Source: JBPRGG01 sp051418075 (lineage in GTDB: Bacteria > Bacteroidota > Bacteroidia > Cytophagales > Cyclobacteriaceae). Taken from it: a DNA stretch of 64,000 nucleotides. The stretch covers positions 1 to 64,000 of the forward strand of contig JBPRGG010000127.1 in NCBI GenBank assembly GCA_051418075.1, written 5' to 3'. The position numbers and the translations under genes are program-made. The notes beneath the pieces were generated by a model. The model saw only the letters and a program-made list of their open reading frames with translations. It searched no databases and was not told where the DNA came from. Positions 54,897 through 63,714 of this stretch are shown here, one piece after another. How positions within the stretch are numbered: position 1 is the stretch's first letter; each line of letters starts with the position of its first letter.

Positions 54897-55553
54897 ATGA
54901 ATTATAAACGGTTTTTTTATTTAGCTTTTGGATTCATAGTATTAGCCTGTGAACCTCCTCCGCAAAATCAGGAAAATAAGGCACTTACTGAAGAGATTCA
55001 AAGTCGTGAAATCAGAAAAATAGAAGAAGGTGATATAATCAATGAGGCATTAAAGGTGGGAAATCAAATAGCTGATACCACTCAAAAAACATTAGCCGGC
55101 AATCTGGTTAATGCCATACAGGATCAGGGGATAAGAGGTGCCATTCAATTTTGTAATTTGGCCGCTTATCCCTTGGTTGATTCTTTACAGAAAAAATTGA
55201 ATGTTCAAATTAAAAGGACATCCCTTCAAACCCGAAATCCTGACAACCAACCTACCAGCCTGGAGAAACAGTTACTTGAAGCCTACCACTATAATGCTGA
55301 AAACAATCTTGCCCTGGAGCCTGCCATTCAGGAAATAGATGAAGCTTACCTGTTATTTGCCAAACCTATCGTGATAGGTAATCCCTTATGTCTGAACTGC
55401 CACGGTGAAGTTGGTAAGCAGGTGCAGTCAGAAAATTACCAGATTATCAAGGGATTATATCCGGAAGATCAGGCCACAGGCTATCAGGAAGGTGATCTTC
55501 GGGGTATGTGGAGTATTAAAATACCTAAAAACGAAATTATAAAAAACCTTTAA
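54897..55553 (+). CDS. DUF3365 heme lipoprotein
   Basis: 218 residues; the lipobox IVLAC (Cys18) follows a hydrophobic core. The DUF3365 (Tll0287-like) part has AIQFCNLAAYPLVDSLQKKL and the c-type heme site CLNCH (Cys165, Cys168, His169) in IVIGNPLCLNCHGEVG. Proteins of this fold bind one heme and are thought to sense redox or gas signals. It starts nine bases after the sensor gene, giving an operon of YfiR-like protein, sensor and heme lipoprotein. Confidence 0.88.
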   Translation: MNYKRFFYLAFGFIVLACEPPPQNQENKALTEEIQSREIRKIEEGDIINEALKVGNQIADTTQKTLAGNLVNAIQDQGIRGAIQFCNLAAYPLVDSLQKKLNVQIKRTSLQTRNPDNQPTSLEKQLLEAYHYNAENNLALEPAIQEIDEAYLLFAKPIVIGNPLCLNCHGEVGKQVQSENYQIIKGLYPEDQATGYQEGDLRGMWSIKIPKNEIIKNL

Positions 55554-55558
55554 TTCTT

Positions 55559-55585
55559 AAAGACCTATTCCCTCGGTCTTTTTTA
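55559..55585 (+). terminator. Terminator of the YfiR/sensor/heme operon
   Basis: AAAGACC and GGTCTTT form a perfect 7-base stem with a 9-base loop, followed by T-run, six bases after the stop codon. Confidence 0.85.
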
Positions 55586-55784
55586 TTGTATCCGTTTTGT
55601 GCTGAAATAAGGGAGTTTGATTTTCTAAACAGGATTCACAGACTCATTTAATTAACTTATTTCACAATAAGGATTTCAAAGCAATTGATTTAAAACACAA
55701 ACTTTTTTCACTTTTTTTTATTTAGTCTTACCGTTTTCACACCCCAATGTTGCGTAAAGGATAAACCATCAAAATCAAAAAGCC

Positions 55785-57299
55785 ATGAAAACAATAATAT
55801 TTTATAGGTTATCCTTTTTGTACTTAGTTTGCATTGGGCATATTTTATTTTTATCCAGTTGTGAGGAAAAACTGGATCAGGCTGAAATCAAGGCCCGTGA
55901 AATTAATGATCTCATTAATAATTTACAATATGATGCCAACCAATTATTAAATGTTCAGCCTACCGGAAGTGAAGCACAACTAAGAGCTGAAACAAACAGT
56001 GAAAATCAAAGTCCTTATCGGCAGGGAGGGAGCCTGGTAACCTGTATAAAAAGAGACTATTCCTTAAAAACTAATTTTGAAGACGTAGCTATCTTGCGGC
56101 CCACTAATGGGATCATTTTTCCCGGTGCTTTGGTTATCGGCGACGAAAATATGCTGGATGGTGCTCCTACTCCCTTAATAGTGGACCGGGCTCCGGCTAA
56201 CTTGCGGATAGACCTGCCGGGTATGGGGGAGGAAGGTAGTCTGGTAGTGGAAAATCCCAATAACAGTACAGTTGGAGCTGCCATCGATGATGCCCTTGAC
56301 TGGTGGAATAATAATGCCTATCGTGAAGGTTATGTTAACCCAGCCTATATTTCCTATAAATCATCCAGTTCTTATTCCTCAGAACAACTTTCGCTGGATG
56401 TAGGATTAAATGTGGCCTGGGCCACCGGAGATGTAGCTTCACAATTTAACTATACATCCAGTACTACCAAAAAAGTGGCTATGCTGGCTTTTAAGCAGGG
56501 GTTCTACTCTGTTACCCTAAATACTCCTGATTCACCCAGCCAGTTATTTGCTCCTGAAATTTCAGTAAGTGATTTGGAAAGTAAAATCAATAACAATGCT
56601 CCCCCGGCCTATGTGCATTCTGTGATTTATGGTCGAATCATAATATTTAGGATGGAATCCACTACAGCTACCAGTAGTGCAGAATTGGCAATAGCACTGG
56701 AATATGCTGCCGGTGTCACTGATGTTTCCGGCAGTACTGAAACGAAAATTAAAAGCATATTAGCTAATTCCTCCACCACTGTGGTTACAATTGGTGGCAA
56801 TGCAGCAGTGGCTTCCGAAGCAGTGAGCGCTAAAAATAAAGGGGATCTGGATAAAATTATTAAAGGGGAAAATGCAGTGTACAGTAAGAATAATCCAGGT
56901 GTGCCTATTGCTTATACCATAAGGTATTTAAAAGACAATGAAATTGCAAAAATGGGTTATTCCACTGATTATTCTGTAACAGAATGTAGTAAATCCCTTG
57001 TCCCTGGCGCTCGTATCACTATTCAGAATGATGCGGGATATGTAGTAAGAGCTGTAGCACGCTATAAAGATGCCAATGGAGCTTCCAAAAGTAAATCTAC
57101 CGGAAACTTCAGCGCCGGCTTTGTCAGGAGGTTAGATCTTCCGGCCGGAGCCCATGATATATCCTTAGACGTTGATTATAGAAGTGTGTTTGATTGGTTT
57201 GATTTATTTACTCATAAATTTAGTGTGCCTACCCAGCGATGTTATAAAACCTGGGGTACCTTATTTGATCGCAGATATGCTACTCAATCTTGTAATTAA
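55785..57299 (+). CDS. Cholesterol-dependent-cytolysin-like lipoprotein
   Basis: 504 residues. The signal peptide ends in the lipobox LFLSSC (Cys26). The mature part matches thiol-activated cytolysins in order: NPAYISYKSSSSYSSEQLS and LNVAWATGDVASQFNYTSS; YVHSVIYGRIIIFRMESTT; SSAELAIALEYAAG; VVTIGGNAAVASEAV; GVPIAYTIRYLKDNEIAKMG; and a C-terminal domain with GYVVRAVARY, AGFVRRLDLPAGAHDISLDV and CYKTWGTLFDRR (matching the SIWGTTLYP end of the family). The undecapeptide ECTGLAWEWWR is replaced by a stretch beginning DYRSVFDWFDLF, so cholesterol binding as in Gram-positive toxins is not expected. Such CDC-like proteins are known from other Bacteroidota. A surface-anchored pore-former is inferred. 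Confidence 0.88.
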   Translation: MKTIIFYRLSFLYLVCIGHILFLSSCEEKLDQAEIKAREINDLINNLQYDANQLLNVQPTGSEAQLRAETNSENQSPYRQGGSLVTCIKRDYSLKTNFEDVAILRPTNGIIFPGALVIGDENMLDGAPTPLIVDRAPANLRIDLPGMGEEGSLVVENPNNSTVGAAIDDALDWWNNNAYREGYVNPAYISYKSSSSYSSEQLSLDVGLNVAWATGDVASQFNYTSSTTKKVAMLAFKQGFYSVTLNTPDSPSQLFAPEISVSDLESKINNNAPPAYVHSVIYGRIIIFRMESTTATSSAELAIALEYAAGVTDVSGSTETKIKSILANSSTTVVTIGGNAAVASEAVSAKNKGDLDKIIKGENAVYSKNNPGVPIAYTIRYLKDNEIAKMGYSTDYSVTECSKSLVPGARITIQNDAGYVVRAVARYKDANGASKSKSTGNFSAGFVRRLDLPAGAHDISLDVDYRSVFDWFDLFTHKFSVPTQRCYKTWGTLFDRRYATQSCN

Positions 57300-57312
57300 T
57301 TAGCAGGATACT

Positions 57313-59919
57313 TCATTTGTTTTGTATAAATTGACTTTCTGATTTCTCGTAGGCAAGCTCCAGTTTACGGGTGATATCCAATATTTGCAAAGAATCCTTT
57401 TCTGGTTTGCCGGATATGGTTTTATAAGCCTGGTCCAGCAACTGGATTGCAGCCTCATAATCATGCAAAGCCAGCAAACAAGCCCCTAGTTTTTGCTGGC
57501 TTTCTGTTACCCTTTCATCACCGGGGTCCAGGTTGTCTTTACGTATCTGGTAAGCCTGGGCCAACAGCTCTTTAGCTTGCCAAAGGTTGGTTTCACGCTG
57601 CATTAAAATTTCTCCCAATAGTTGTATACTACGGCTCAGGTAAACTGGATTTGAGGTAGAAATATCCAGATCCATAGTATAAGCCTCTCTGGCCAATTGT
57701 TCTGCCTGTTCCACTTCGCCAACTCTTAAAAACAACTGCGCAAGCATATGGGTGGTGGCGCTTACATAAAAATGACCATCCGGTAAGATGGATTTAAAAA
57801 TACGGATAACTTGCTGGTATAGATGAATAGCAGTCGAATCGTTTCCCAGTTGGTAATGAATGCGGGCCAGGTTGCTGAGGCTGGCATTGGTTTCAATATG
57901 TTCTTCTCCAAAAATTTGTTTTCTTTGTAGGTAAGATGCTTCAGCATAAGGAATGGCATCCTGATAAATTCCTTGGTTTTGTTTCAAACTAGACAAATGA
58001 TTTAATGTATAGGCAATCTGTTCATGGGGCGCTTCAAATAAGATTTCTTTCATAGCCAGTGATTTTAAATAATAATCTTCAGCTACATCAAAATTTTCCA
58101 TCTTTCTGTTTACAGCGCCCAATAATTGAAGGTCATTAGCCAATTCTACCTGCGGAGCAGTCAAATATTGCTGGTGCATATCATAAGCCTTTCTGAATAA
58201 TGAATCCGCGATTTGATATTGCCGTTTTTCATAATAAATATTTCCCATATCCTGTATGAGCGACGAAAAAATCACCGGATCTTTGGTTCTTAGTTTCCGG
58301 TGCATTTCAAGACTGGATTCAAACCTTTTCAGGGCAGAATCTAACTGAAAATCATAAAGTTCCACTGTGCCTATTTCCTGCAAACTTCTGGCAATCTCAG
58401 CATGGGGGGCATCATATAAACTGTCCACCAGATGGTAGGCTACCCAACTTATGGAATCAGCTTCTCTCCATCTGCCCAGGGATAAAAAGATACTCGTAAT
58501 TTCATTAAGTAGGGAAGCTTTAATGGCAGGTTGATCATTTAAACTTTCATTGATCTTTATCATCCCTTCTTCCAGCAATTGCAGAGCAGTAACAGTATCT
58601 CCATTTACTTCATAGGGATCAGCTGTTTTAAAAATACTGGTTAGAAACTCTGTTACTTTGACAGCCTTGATGGCTTCATTCTGAGCCAGATTCCGTTGTT
58701 TTTTTACCTCCTGGGTATACAGGATGATTGTAATAGCCAACATCAGCAATCCTGTAACTACCGGTGTCACTATCTTATAATTTCTTTGTAAAAACTTTTT
58801 TAAAATATATGGCCAGCTGGGTTCAACCACCGACAGGGGAGAAGCATTTAGGAAGGCCTCAATGTCCCGTATTAAGGCATCTACAGAACTATACCTTTCT
58901 TCTGGAAGGGTTTTAGTAGCTTTTTGACAAATAGCTTCCAACTCCTGGGTGTTGGGATTCTTCCAGCTTTTTAAAGAAAATGTTCGTTTTAGTCTGGCAG
59001 AAGACTGAATCTGCCCATTTAGAATAGCTAGTTTCAATTGCCCGGGAGATTCAAACAGGGATTGAAAAGGGTGCTCTCCGGTAATTAGTTCATTCAATAT
59101 AATACCCAAAGAAAAAATATCTGAACTTGTGTCAAGTTCTTTTCCCTGGATCTGTTCCGGTGATGCATAAGCCAGGGTAAATCTCTTATTCTCACTTGAT
59201 TGTTTATGGCTGTTTTTGGTTTGCAGAGGTTCTGTTATTCTGGCAATTCCAAAGTCAAGCACTTTTACCTGCCCTTCACGATCTACCAGGATATTTCCGG
59301 GTTTCAGGTCCAGATGGGCAATTAATTTATGATGAGCATGTTTAACCGCCTGGCAGATTTGCAGAAATACGGCCAGCCTTTCCTTTAAACTAAGTTGTCT
59401 TTCCTCACAATACTGGGTGACCATAGTCCCTTCCACAAACTCCATGGTAAAAAAAGGGATGCCATTTTCGGTGACACTTCCATCATATAATCGTGCAATA
59501 AAGGGATGTTGCAGTTTGGCCAGGGTTTGCCGTTCTTTTTTAAAAAGGTGAATGATCTTTTCATCTACAAGCTCTGACCTGATCAATTTGAGGGCCACAA
59601 TTTGTTCAAATTCACCATCATCCCTTCTGGCCAGGTACACTGAAGCCATGGCTCCATGACCAATAAGTTTTTCAACCTGGTAAATACCAATCCGTGTTTG
59701 AATATCGCTGTCCTGTGAGAAGAAGTCTTCCAGCAGATCCATGCCGGAACCGGAGAATAGGGGATGCGGGTTTTTTTCCTCAAGTAGTAAGGCTTCCAAT
59801 TCGGCTTTTAAAGCCGGGTCACTCTGATACAGATCATTCAGGTAATCCTCCTGCTCCCTATCCGACAAAGAAACCAGGTAATGGAAATGTTTTTCTATAG
59901 CCGACCAGTTGGCATTCAT
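57313..59919 (-). CDS. Membrane serine/threonine kinase with TPR tail
   Basis: 868 residues from the ATG at 59919, one base after the sigma-factor stop; the frame to 59946 would overlap the sigma gene. An N-terminal helical part (IEKHFHYLVSLSDREQEDYL) precedes the kinase: GHGAMASVYLARRDDG, VALKLI (Lys111), HLDLKPGNILV (catalytic Asp204), DFGIAR (222-224), LAYASPEQIQG. A membrane helix (near 385-405) leads to a periplasmic or extracytoplasmic tail of about 440 residues made of tetratricopeptide repeats with regular W/Y-L/A spacing. Kinase of the ECF sigma/Ser-Thr kinase pair; it probably senses through its TPR half. Confidence 0.95.
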   Translation of the reverse strand: MNANWSAIEKHFHYLVSLSDREQEDYLNDLYQSDPALKAELEALLLEEKNPHPLFSGSGMDLLEDFFSQDSDIQTRIGIYQVEKLIGHGAMASVYLARRDDGEFEQIVALKLIRSELVDEKIIHLFKKERQTLAKLQHPFIARLYDGSVTENGIPFFTMEFVEGTMVTQYCEERQLSLKERLAVFLQICQAVKHAHHKLIAHLDLKPGNILVDREGQVKVLDFGIARITEPLQTKNSHKQSSENKRFTLAYASPEQIQGKELDTSSDIFSLGIILNELITGEHPFQSLFESPGQLKLAILNGQIQSSARLKRTFSLKSWKNPNTQELEAICQKATKTLPEERYSSVDALIRDIEAFLNASPLSVVEPSWPYILKKFLQRNYKIVTPVVTGLLMLAITIILYTQEVKKQRNLAQNEAIKAVKVTEFLTSIFKTADPYEVNGDTVTALQLLEEGMIKINESLNDQPAIKASLLNEITSIFLSLGRWREADSISWVAYHLVDSLYDAPHAEIARSLQEIGTVELYDFQLDSALKRFESSLEMHRKLRTKDPVIFSSLIQDMGNIYYEKRQYQIADSLFRKAYDMHQQYLTAPQVELANDLQLLGAVNRKMENFDVAEDYYLKSLAMKEILFEAPHEQIAYTLNHLSSLKQNQGIYQDAIPYAEASYLQRKQIFGEEHIETNASLSNLARIHYQLGNDSTAIHLYQQVIRIFKSILPDGHFYVSATTHMLAQLFLRVGEVEQAEQLAREAYTMDLDISTSNPVYLSRSIQLLGEILMQRETNLWQAKELLAQAYQIRKDNLDPGDERVTESQQKLGACLLALHDYEAAIQLLDQAYKTISGKPEKDSLQILDITRKLELAYEKSESQFIQNK

Positions 59920-59920
59920 C

Positions 59921-60454
59921 TCAGGCTTGCTTTTTAAGGAACACACCCAGCCAGGCTTTAGCCAATCTCCAGTCTCTCCTTACCGTTTCTTCTGACACAT
60001 CCAGGTATTTGGCTATTTCTTGATGTTTAAAACCACCGAAAAAATGGAATTCCACCACTTTGCTTTGTCTGTAATTGAGCTTTTTTAACTTGTGTAAGGC
60101 TTCATGTAAATTGATTATTTCTTCCGGTGTGGTCTGGAGAGGTAAATTCATATTTCCGTAGGTCATTCTGATCTGGTCTCCTCCTCTTTTTACCCTGTTT
60201 TTTGAGCGGGCATAGTTAATCAGGATCCTTCTCATTGTAACAGATGCTATTGCCAGAAAATGTGAAGTATTCTGATACCTGGCTTTGGTTTGATGGTATA
60301 ATTTATCATAAACTTCATGTACTAATCCAGTAGTATCAAGGGTGTGGTTGGCCCTCTCATAACCTAATTTTTTATGAGCAATAAGGTTGAGTTCCTGGTA
60401 ACACTCCTGAAACATGTGTTTCAAATCAGCTATTGAAGTCTTCTCAGGAAGCAT
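59921..60454 (-). CDS. ECF-type sigma factor (TIGR02999-like)
   Basis: 177 residues. Region 2 is LIAHKKLGYERANHTLDTT through FLAIASVTMRRILINYARSK, and region 4 is LHKLKKLNYRQSKVVEFHFF with QEIAKYLDVSEETVRRDWRL. This subgroup is encoded just before a Ser/Thr kinase with TPRs, as here (one base between the genes), and has no anti-sigma factor; the kinase is likely to control it. Confidence 0.94.
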   Translation of the reverse strand: MLPEKTSIADLKHMFQECYQELNLIAHKKLGYERANHTLDTTGLVHEVYDKLYHQTKARYQNTSHFLAIASVTMRRILINYARSKNRVKRGGDQIRMTYGNMNLPLQTTPEEIINLHEALHKLKKLNYRQSKVVEFHFFGGFKHQEIAKYLDVSEETVRRDWRLAKAWLGVFLKKQA

Positions 60455-60641
60455 ATTTACGGTTTTTTATTGAATGATGAATTCAATCCAAGTTGTAACA
60501 ACTTTATTGATAGCAAAGTTTCTTAAAATTAGGCAAATGTTTTATAAGTGGGATAAATTTTATTTGATCCAGGAAATATTTAAAATTAAATTTGGCAAAT
60601 TTGGGGATAATGTGGTGTTTGAGTGCTTTTACTTACAATAG

Positions 60642-60884
60642 CTAAAGATCATCCTCAGGACATTCTCCTTCTTCCCAGGAGGTGAGACCAGCTTTTTCAG
60701 CAAAACAGGTGTTGGAATAGGTTTTGCCATCACAACCACATACGGGCTCATACAGCTGCATACAAGCCACATCAGGATCTATTTTTGATCCATCAATACA
60801 ATCATTGTCTTCATTTTCACAGGCAGCTGCAGCTAGTCCTAATCCTAATACCAGGCCTAATATTTTTAAAGAATCATTCAACAT
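60642..60884 (-). CDS. Small lipoprotein with a Kazal-type protease-inhibitor domain
   Basis: 80 residues. The signal ends in the lipobox LAAAAC (Cys22), then an acidic linker, then one Kazal domain: CMQLYEPVCGCDGKTYSNTC, then FAEKAGLTSWEEGEC, with the six-Cys pattern (two Cys at the start lie in NDCIDGSKIDPDVAC). Kazal domains block serine proteases; on the outer membrane it could shield against attacking proteases. The reactive-site residue would lie near Met-Gln-Leu-Tyr. Confidence 0.88.
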   Translation of the reverse strand: MLNDSLKILGLVLGLGLAAAACENEDNDCIDGSKIDPDVACMQLYEPVCGCDGKTYSNTCFAEKAGLTSWEEGECPEDDL

Positions 60885-60896
60885 AGAAAATCGTTT

Positions 60897-61469
60897 TTAT
60901 GATATTAACTCCCGATGTCGATAACAGTTAAGGGTATGGTCATTTACCAGGCCACAAGCTTGCATATGGGCATAGATGATGGTGCTGCCCACAAATGAAA
61001 AACCCCTCTTTTTTAAATCACGGCTTAGTTGGTCTGAAGCAGCACTGGTAGCAGGTACAGATTGAAGACTTTCCCAATGGTTGACAATGGGTTTATGATC
61101 CACAAAAGACCAGATATAGTGGTCGAAACTACCAAATTCATCCTGAATTTTCATGAATCTATCTGCATTATTTATAGCTGACCTGATCTTCAGTTTGTTC
61201 CTGATGATATTTGAGTTCTGCAGCAGAGTGTTTATTTGATTGTCGCCAAACTTTGCTACTTTTTCAGGGTCAAAATTGGCAAAGGCTTTCCTGTAACCTT
61301 CTCTTTTACGGAGTACAGTACTCCAACTCAAGCCTGCCTGAGCACCTTCCAGGATCAGGAATTCAAAATGTATCTTGTCATCATGAACAGGAACACCCCA
61401 TTCCTCATCATGGTAGGTAACATATTGAGGAAAGGTATTTTCAACCCAGGCACACCTTTGTAATTCCAT
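60897..61469 (-). CDS. tag: DNA-3-methyladenine glycosylase I
   Basis: 190 residues. MELQRCAWVENTFPQYVTYH matches the start of Tag (zinc Cys and His), and DEEWGVPVHDD, EGAQAGLSWSTVLRKREGYR and the end with CGLVNDHTLNCYRH (second zinc pair) are intact. Removes 3-methyladenine from DNA in base excision repair. Four bases from the next gene on the same strand. Confidence 0.96.
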   Translation of the reverse strand: MELQRCAWVENTFPQYVTYHDEEWGVPVHDDKIHFEFLILEGAQAGLSWSTVLRKREGYRKAFANFDPEKVAKFGDNQINTLLQNSNIIRNKLKIRSAINNADRFMKIQDEFGSFDHYIWSFVDHKPIVNHWESLQSVPATSAASDQLSRDLKKRGFSFVGSTIIYAHMQACGLVNDHTLNCYRHRELIS

Positions 61470-61473
61470 TTGA

Positions 61474-62724
61474 CTAAATCAATCGTTTTAACCGAAACAC
61501 TTTTTTAATCATTCTGCCATCCCTCTCTATCCTCATCCGTATTTTTTTTTCTTCTTTTGAATTCAATATACTGTTAATATAATTAAGTTTCAGACCGGAA
61601 TGATGATGCCCGTTGATGACTCGAATAATATCTCCTGGTTTTAACCCGATTTGGCTGGCGGGAGAATTGGATTTTACAGTTTCTATGGTAAAATCATTCA
61701 GGTCTTCTCCAATGGCTTTTACTTCTAATCCACTCATATTGAACTCAAATGATTTGTTATATCCCCTTCCTTTCTTAAGATACATTTTTTCTTGGGAATA
61801 ATCAAAAATCACATTAAACCTGTTTAAAATCTCACCACCGATTGTACCTTCCCGCTCCACTGGTGGTAAGGAATCCAGGTAACTTTCCGGATCAGGAAAT
61901 GAGGCAATTACATCGTCAAACACATATTCATCTAATTGCACTTCTTCCACCCTGCCAATCACGCCATTGATGACACCTCCCAATCCCCGACCTAGATGTG
62001 CTTCAATGGTTTTATCCGGCACTCTCACGGGATTATCAGATTGCTGTTCCAGCAATAGGGCATGGCTGGCCCCTGTATCTACCAGAAACTTCCCATAAAA
62101 TTTGGCTCCCATGTATTGATCAATACATACATTCACATAAGGTTTGGTATCTTCGATGGTCAGATCTAGTTCAGCAAATTTCTTTTTGGGCCGGAAAAAC
62201 TCGTTTTTATGAAGAATTATAACGGTTTGGGCATAATTGATCTCAACTACAAAACGGGAAAACAACTCATAACCCAAAATACCATGAACTTCGGTACCCA
62301 GGTAGTTGCTCAGTTGAAGGTAGTCTTCCTGCAGAACCAGCAGTGCTTGTCCACGGCCTACTACCCCAGGTAATTGCAGAGAAACATTGTTGGCCACGTA
62401 GGCTTCAACCACCCTGCCATCACCAGGCCCTTTGATGACTAATTTGCGGTTGTAAGAAACATTCAAAATATCTGTCACCATTCTTTCCGTTAAAATGGCG
62501 GTTCTGATACCGGTATCAAGAATAAATTTAAGGGGTACCTTTCCATTTAGGGTTACTGGAACAACGATCAGGTTATTATAGATCTCGAATGGAATGACAA
62601 CCCGCTTTTTATTTTCTAAAAATTCAAAACCAAAGACCTGTCCGGCAGATTGATTTATAAAAAAGAATATAAATAAAATGCTTAAATATCTTCTGATATA
62701 AAATTCTGGATTTTTAAAGCTCAT
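61474..62724 (-). CDS. Exported retropepsin-like aspartyl protease with PDZ domain
   Basis: 416 residues with a signal peptide or anchor (ILFIFFFINQSAGQ). Two aspartyl-protease units each hold a DTG (ILDTGIRTAIL at 70-72; LVDTGASHALL at 216-218), so both halves of the active site are on one chain, and a PDZ domain (about 335-405: GLKPGDIIRVINGHHH) follows. Probable envelope protease. Two-DTG plus PDZ is a common Bacteroidota plan. Confidence 0.9.
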   Translation of the reverse strand: MSFKNPEFYIRRYLSILFIFFFINQSAGQVFGFEFLENKKRVVIPFEIYNNLIVVPVTLNGKVPLKFILDTGIRTAILTERMVTDILNVSYNRKLVIKGPGDGRVVEAYVANNVSLQLPGVVGRGQALLVLQEDYLQLSNYLGTEVHGILGYELFSRFVVEINYAQTVIILHKNEFFRPKKKFAELDLTIEDTKPYVNVCIDQYMGAKFYGKFLVDTGASHALLLEQQSDNPVRVPDKTIEAHLGRGLGGVINGVIGRVEEVQLDEYVFDDVIASFPDPESYLDSLPPVEREGTIGGEILNRFNVIFDYSQEKMYLKKGRGYNKSFEFNMSGLEVKAIGEDLNDFTIETVKSNSPASQIGLKPGDIIRVINGHHHSGLKLNYINSILNSKEEKKIRMRIERDGRMIKKVFRLKRLI

Positions 62725-62903
62725 AAGCGCTTCTGATTTAAGATAATAAAAAGAAAAATTATGGCATTTTTGTTTTTATTATTTCCCGACCTCACATTGG
62801 CTTAAATTAATTAATTTTTTTAAGATTTTGCACATATTTTATAATAAAAAGTGTAAGGCGCATAATTCACTACTTTTATTATTACATTAACGTAAAGATT
62901 GGG

Positions 62904-63710
62904 CTAAGAATTCATCTCCTGGTTGGCGGGAGGATTAAGGCCCATTTGTTTCCATAGCGGCTCTTGGTCTGTCTGAGGTTTGGATCGGCCCCACCCCAAA
63001 GGTACCAGCTTTTCCTTCACCTGGTGATATACCTCCGGTTGAACTCTTTGACTTACAGGCTGTAGAATATTTGCATTGTTTAGTGAGCGGTTTCTTATCA
63101 AAGGCCTGATTTGAAAGCCATTCATTTTTTCTGATGCATATTTTTTATTCATGATGCCGATAATTTTCTGGTAACTGGTACTATTTTTCAACCATATTTT
63201 TTGTTCATATTCTTCCAATACCAGCGGCATAAAATTTTGATTAAATGTGGACATTAAATGGTTGGGTGGCTGTAAAAGGATAGAAAATCCATACCATAGT
63301 TGGTTCTGGGGGGCCTTCCATTGTTGCCAGATTCCGGCCATGGCAAATAATCTTTGATCCTGCACATAAATCAGATAAGGAACCTGTTCAGACCAAATAA
63401 AGAAGCAGTTAGCCCATACCAGGCATCTGTTTTGCCTGATCATTTGTAGTAAAGGTACTTTTACTTTTTTTGAAAGCTTCCAGTGTTGAAGCATGTTTTC
63501 CACCCGTATGGCATAGTAAGGTTTGGAATTGGGATAAATCCTGCTGCCCCAGGGGTATCCTTCAATCAGAGTTGGCTGTTGATTGGTTGTAACAGGTAAT
63601 ATTTTGTCATAATAAGCATGATAGACTGGTTGGTATTCATAATCCAGGGTTGCGTTCAACAACTTACCAAACGCTCTTGGTTTGGTGGCAATGGTATATC
63701 CCTGTATCAT
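62904..63710 (-). CDS. SRAP-like protein that has lost the catalytic residues
   Basis: 268 residues related to the SOS response-associated peptidase (SRAP/YedK/HMCES) family: RCLVWANCFFIW stands for RCLVPADGFYEW, AGIWQQWKAP for AGLW, and FMPLVLEEYEQKIWL for the HDRMPVIL block. The usual start Met-Cys-Gly-Arg is Met-Ile-Gln-Gly, so the active Cys2 that crosslinks abasic sites is gone; the Glu of FYEW is Ile and the His of HDRMP is not retained. It ends in a Lys/Gln/Pro-rich tail. The stop of a canonical SRAP gene lies four bases before its ATG. Probably a non-catalytic paralogue that may still bind DNA. Confidence 0.8.
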   Translation of the reverse strand: MIQGYTIATKPRAFGKLLNATLDYEYQPVYHAYYDKILPVTTNQQPTLIEGYPWGSRIYPNSKPYYAIRVENMLQHWKLSKKVKVPLLQMIRQNRCLVWANCFFIWSEQVPYLIYVQDQRLFAMAGIWQQWKAPQNQLWYGFSILLQPPNHLMSTFNQNFMPLVLEEYEQKIWLKNSTSYQKIIGIMNKKYASEKMNGFQIRPLIRNRSLNNANILQPVSQRVQPEVYHQVKEKLVPLGWGRSKPQTDQEPLWKQMGLNPPANQEMNS

Positions 63711-63714
63711 TATA

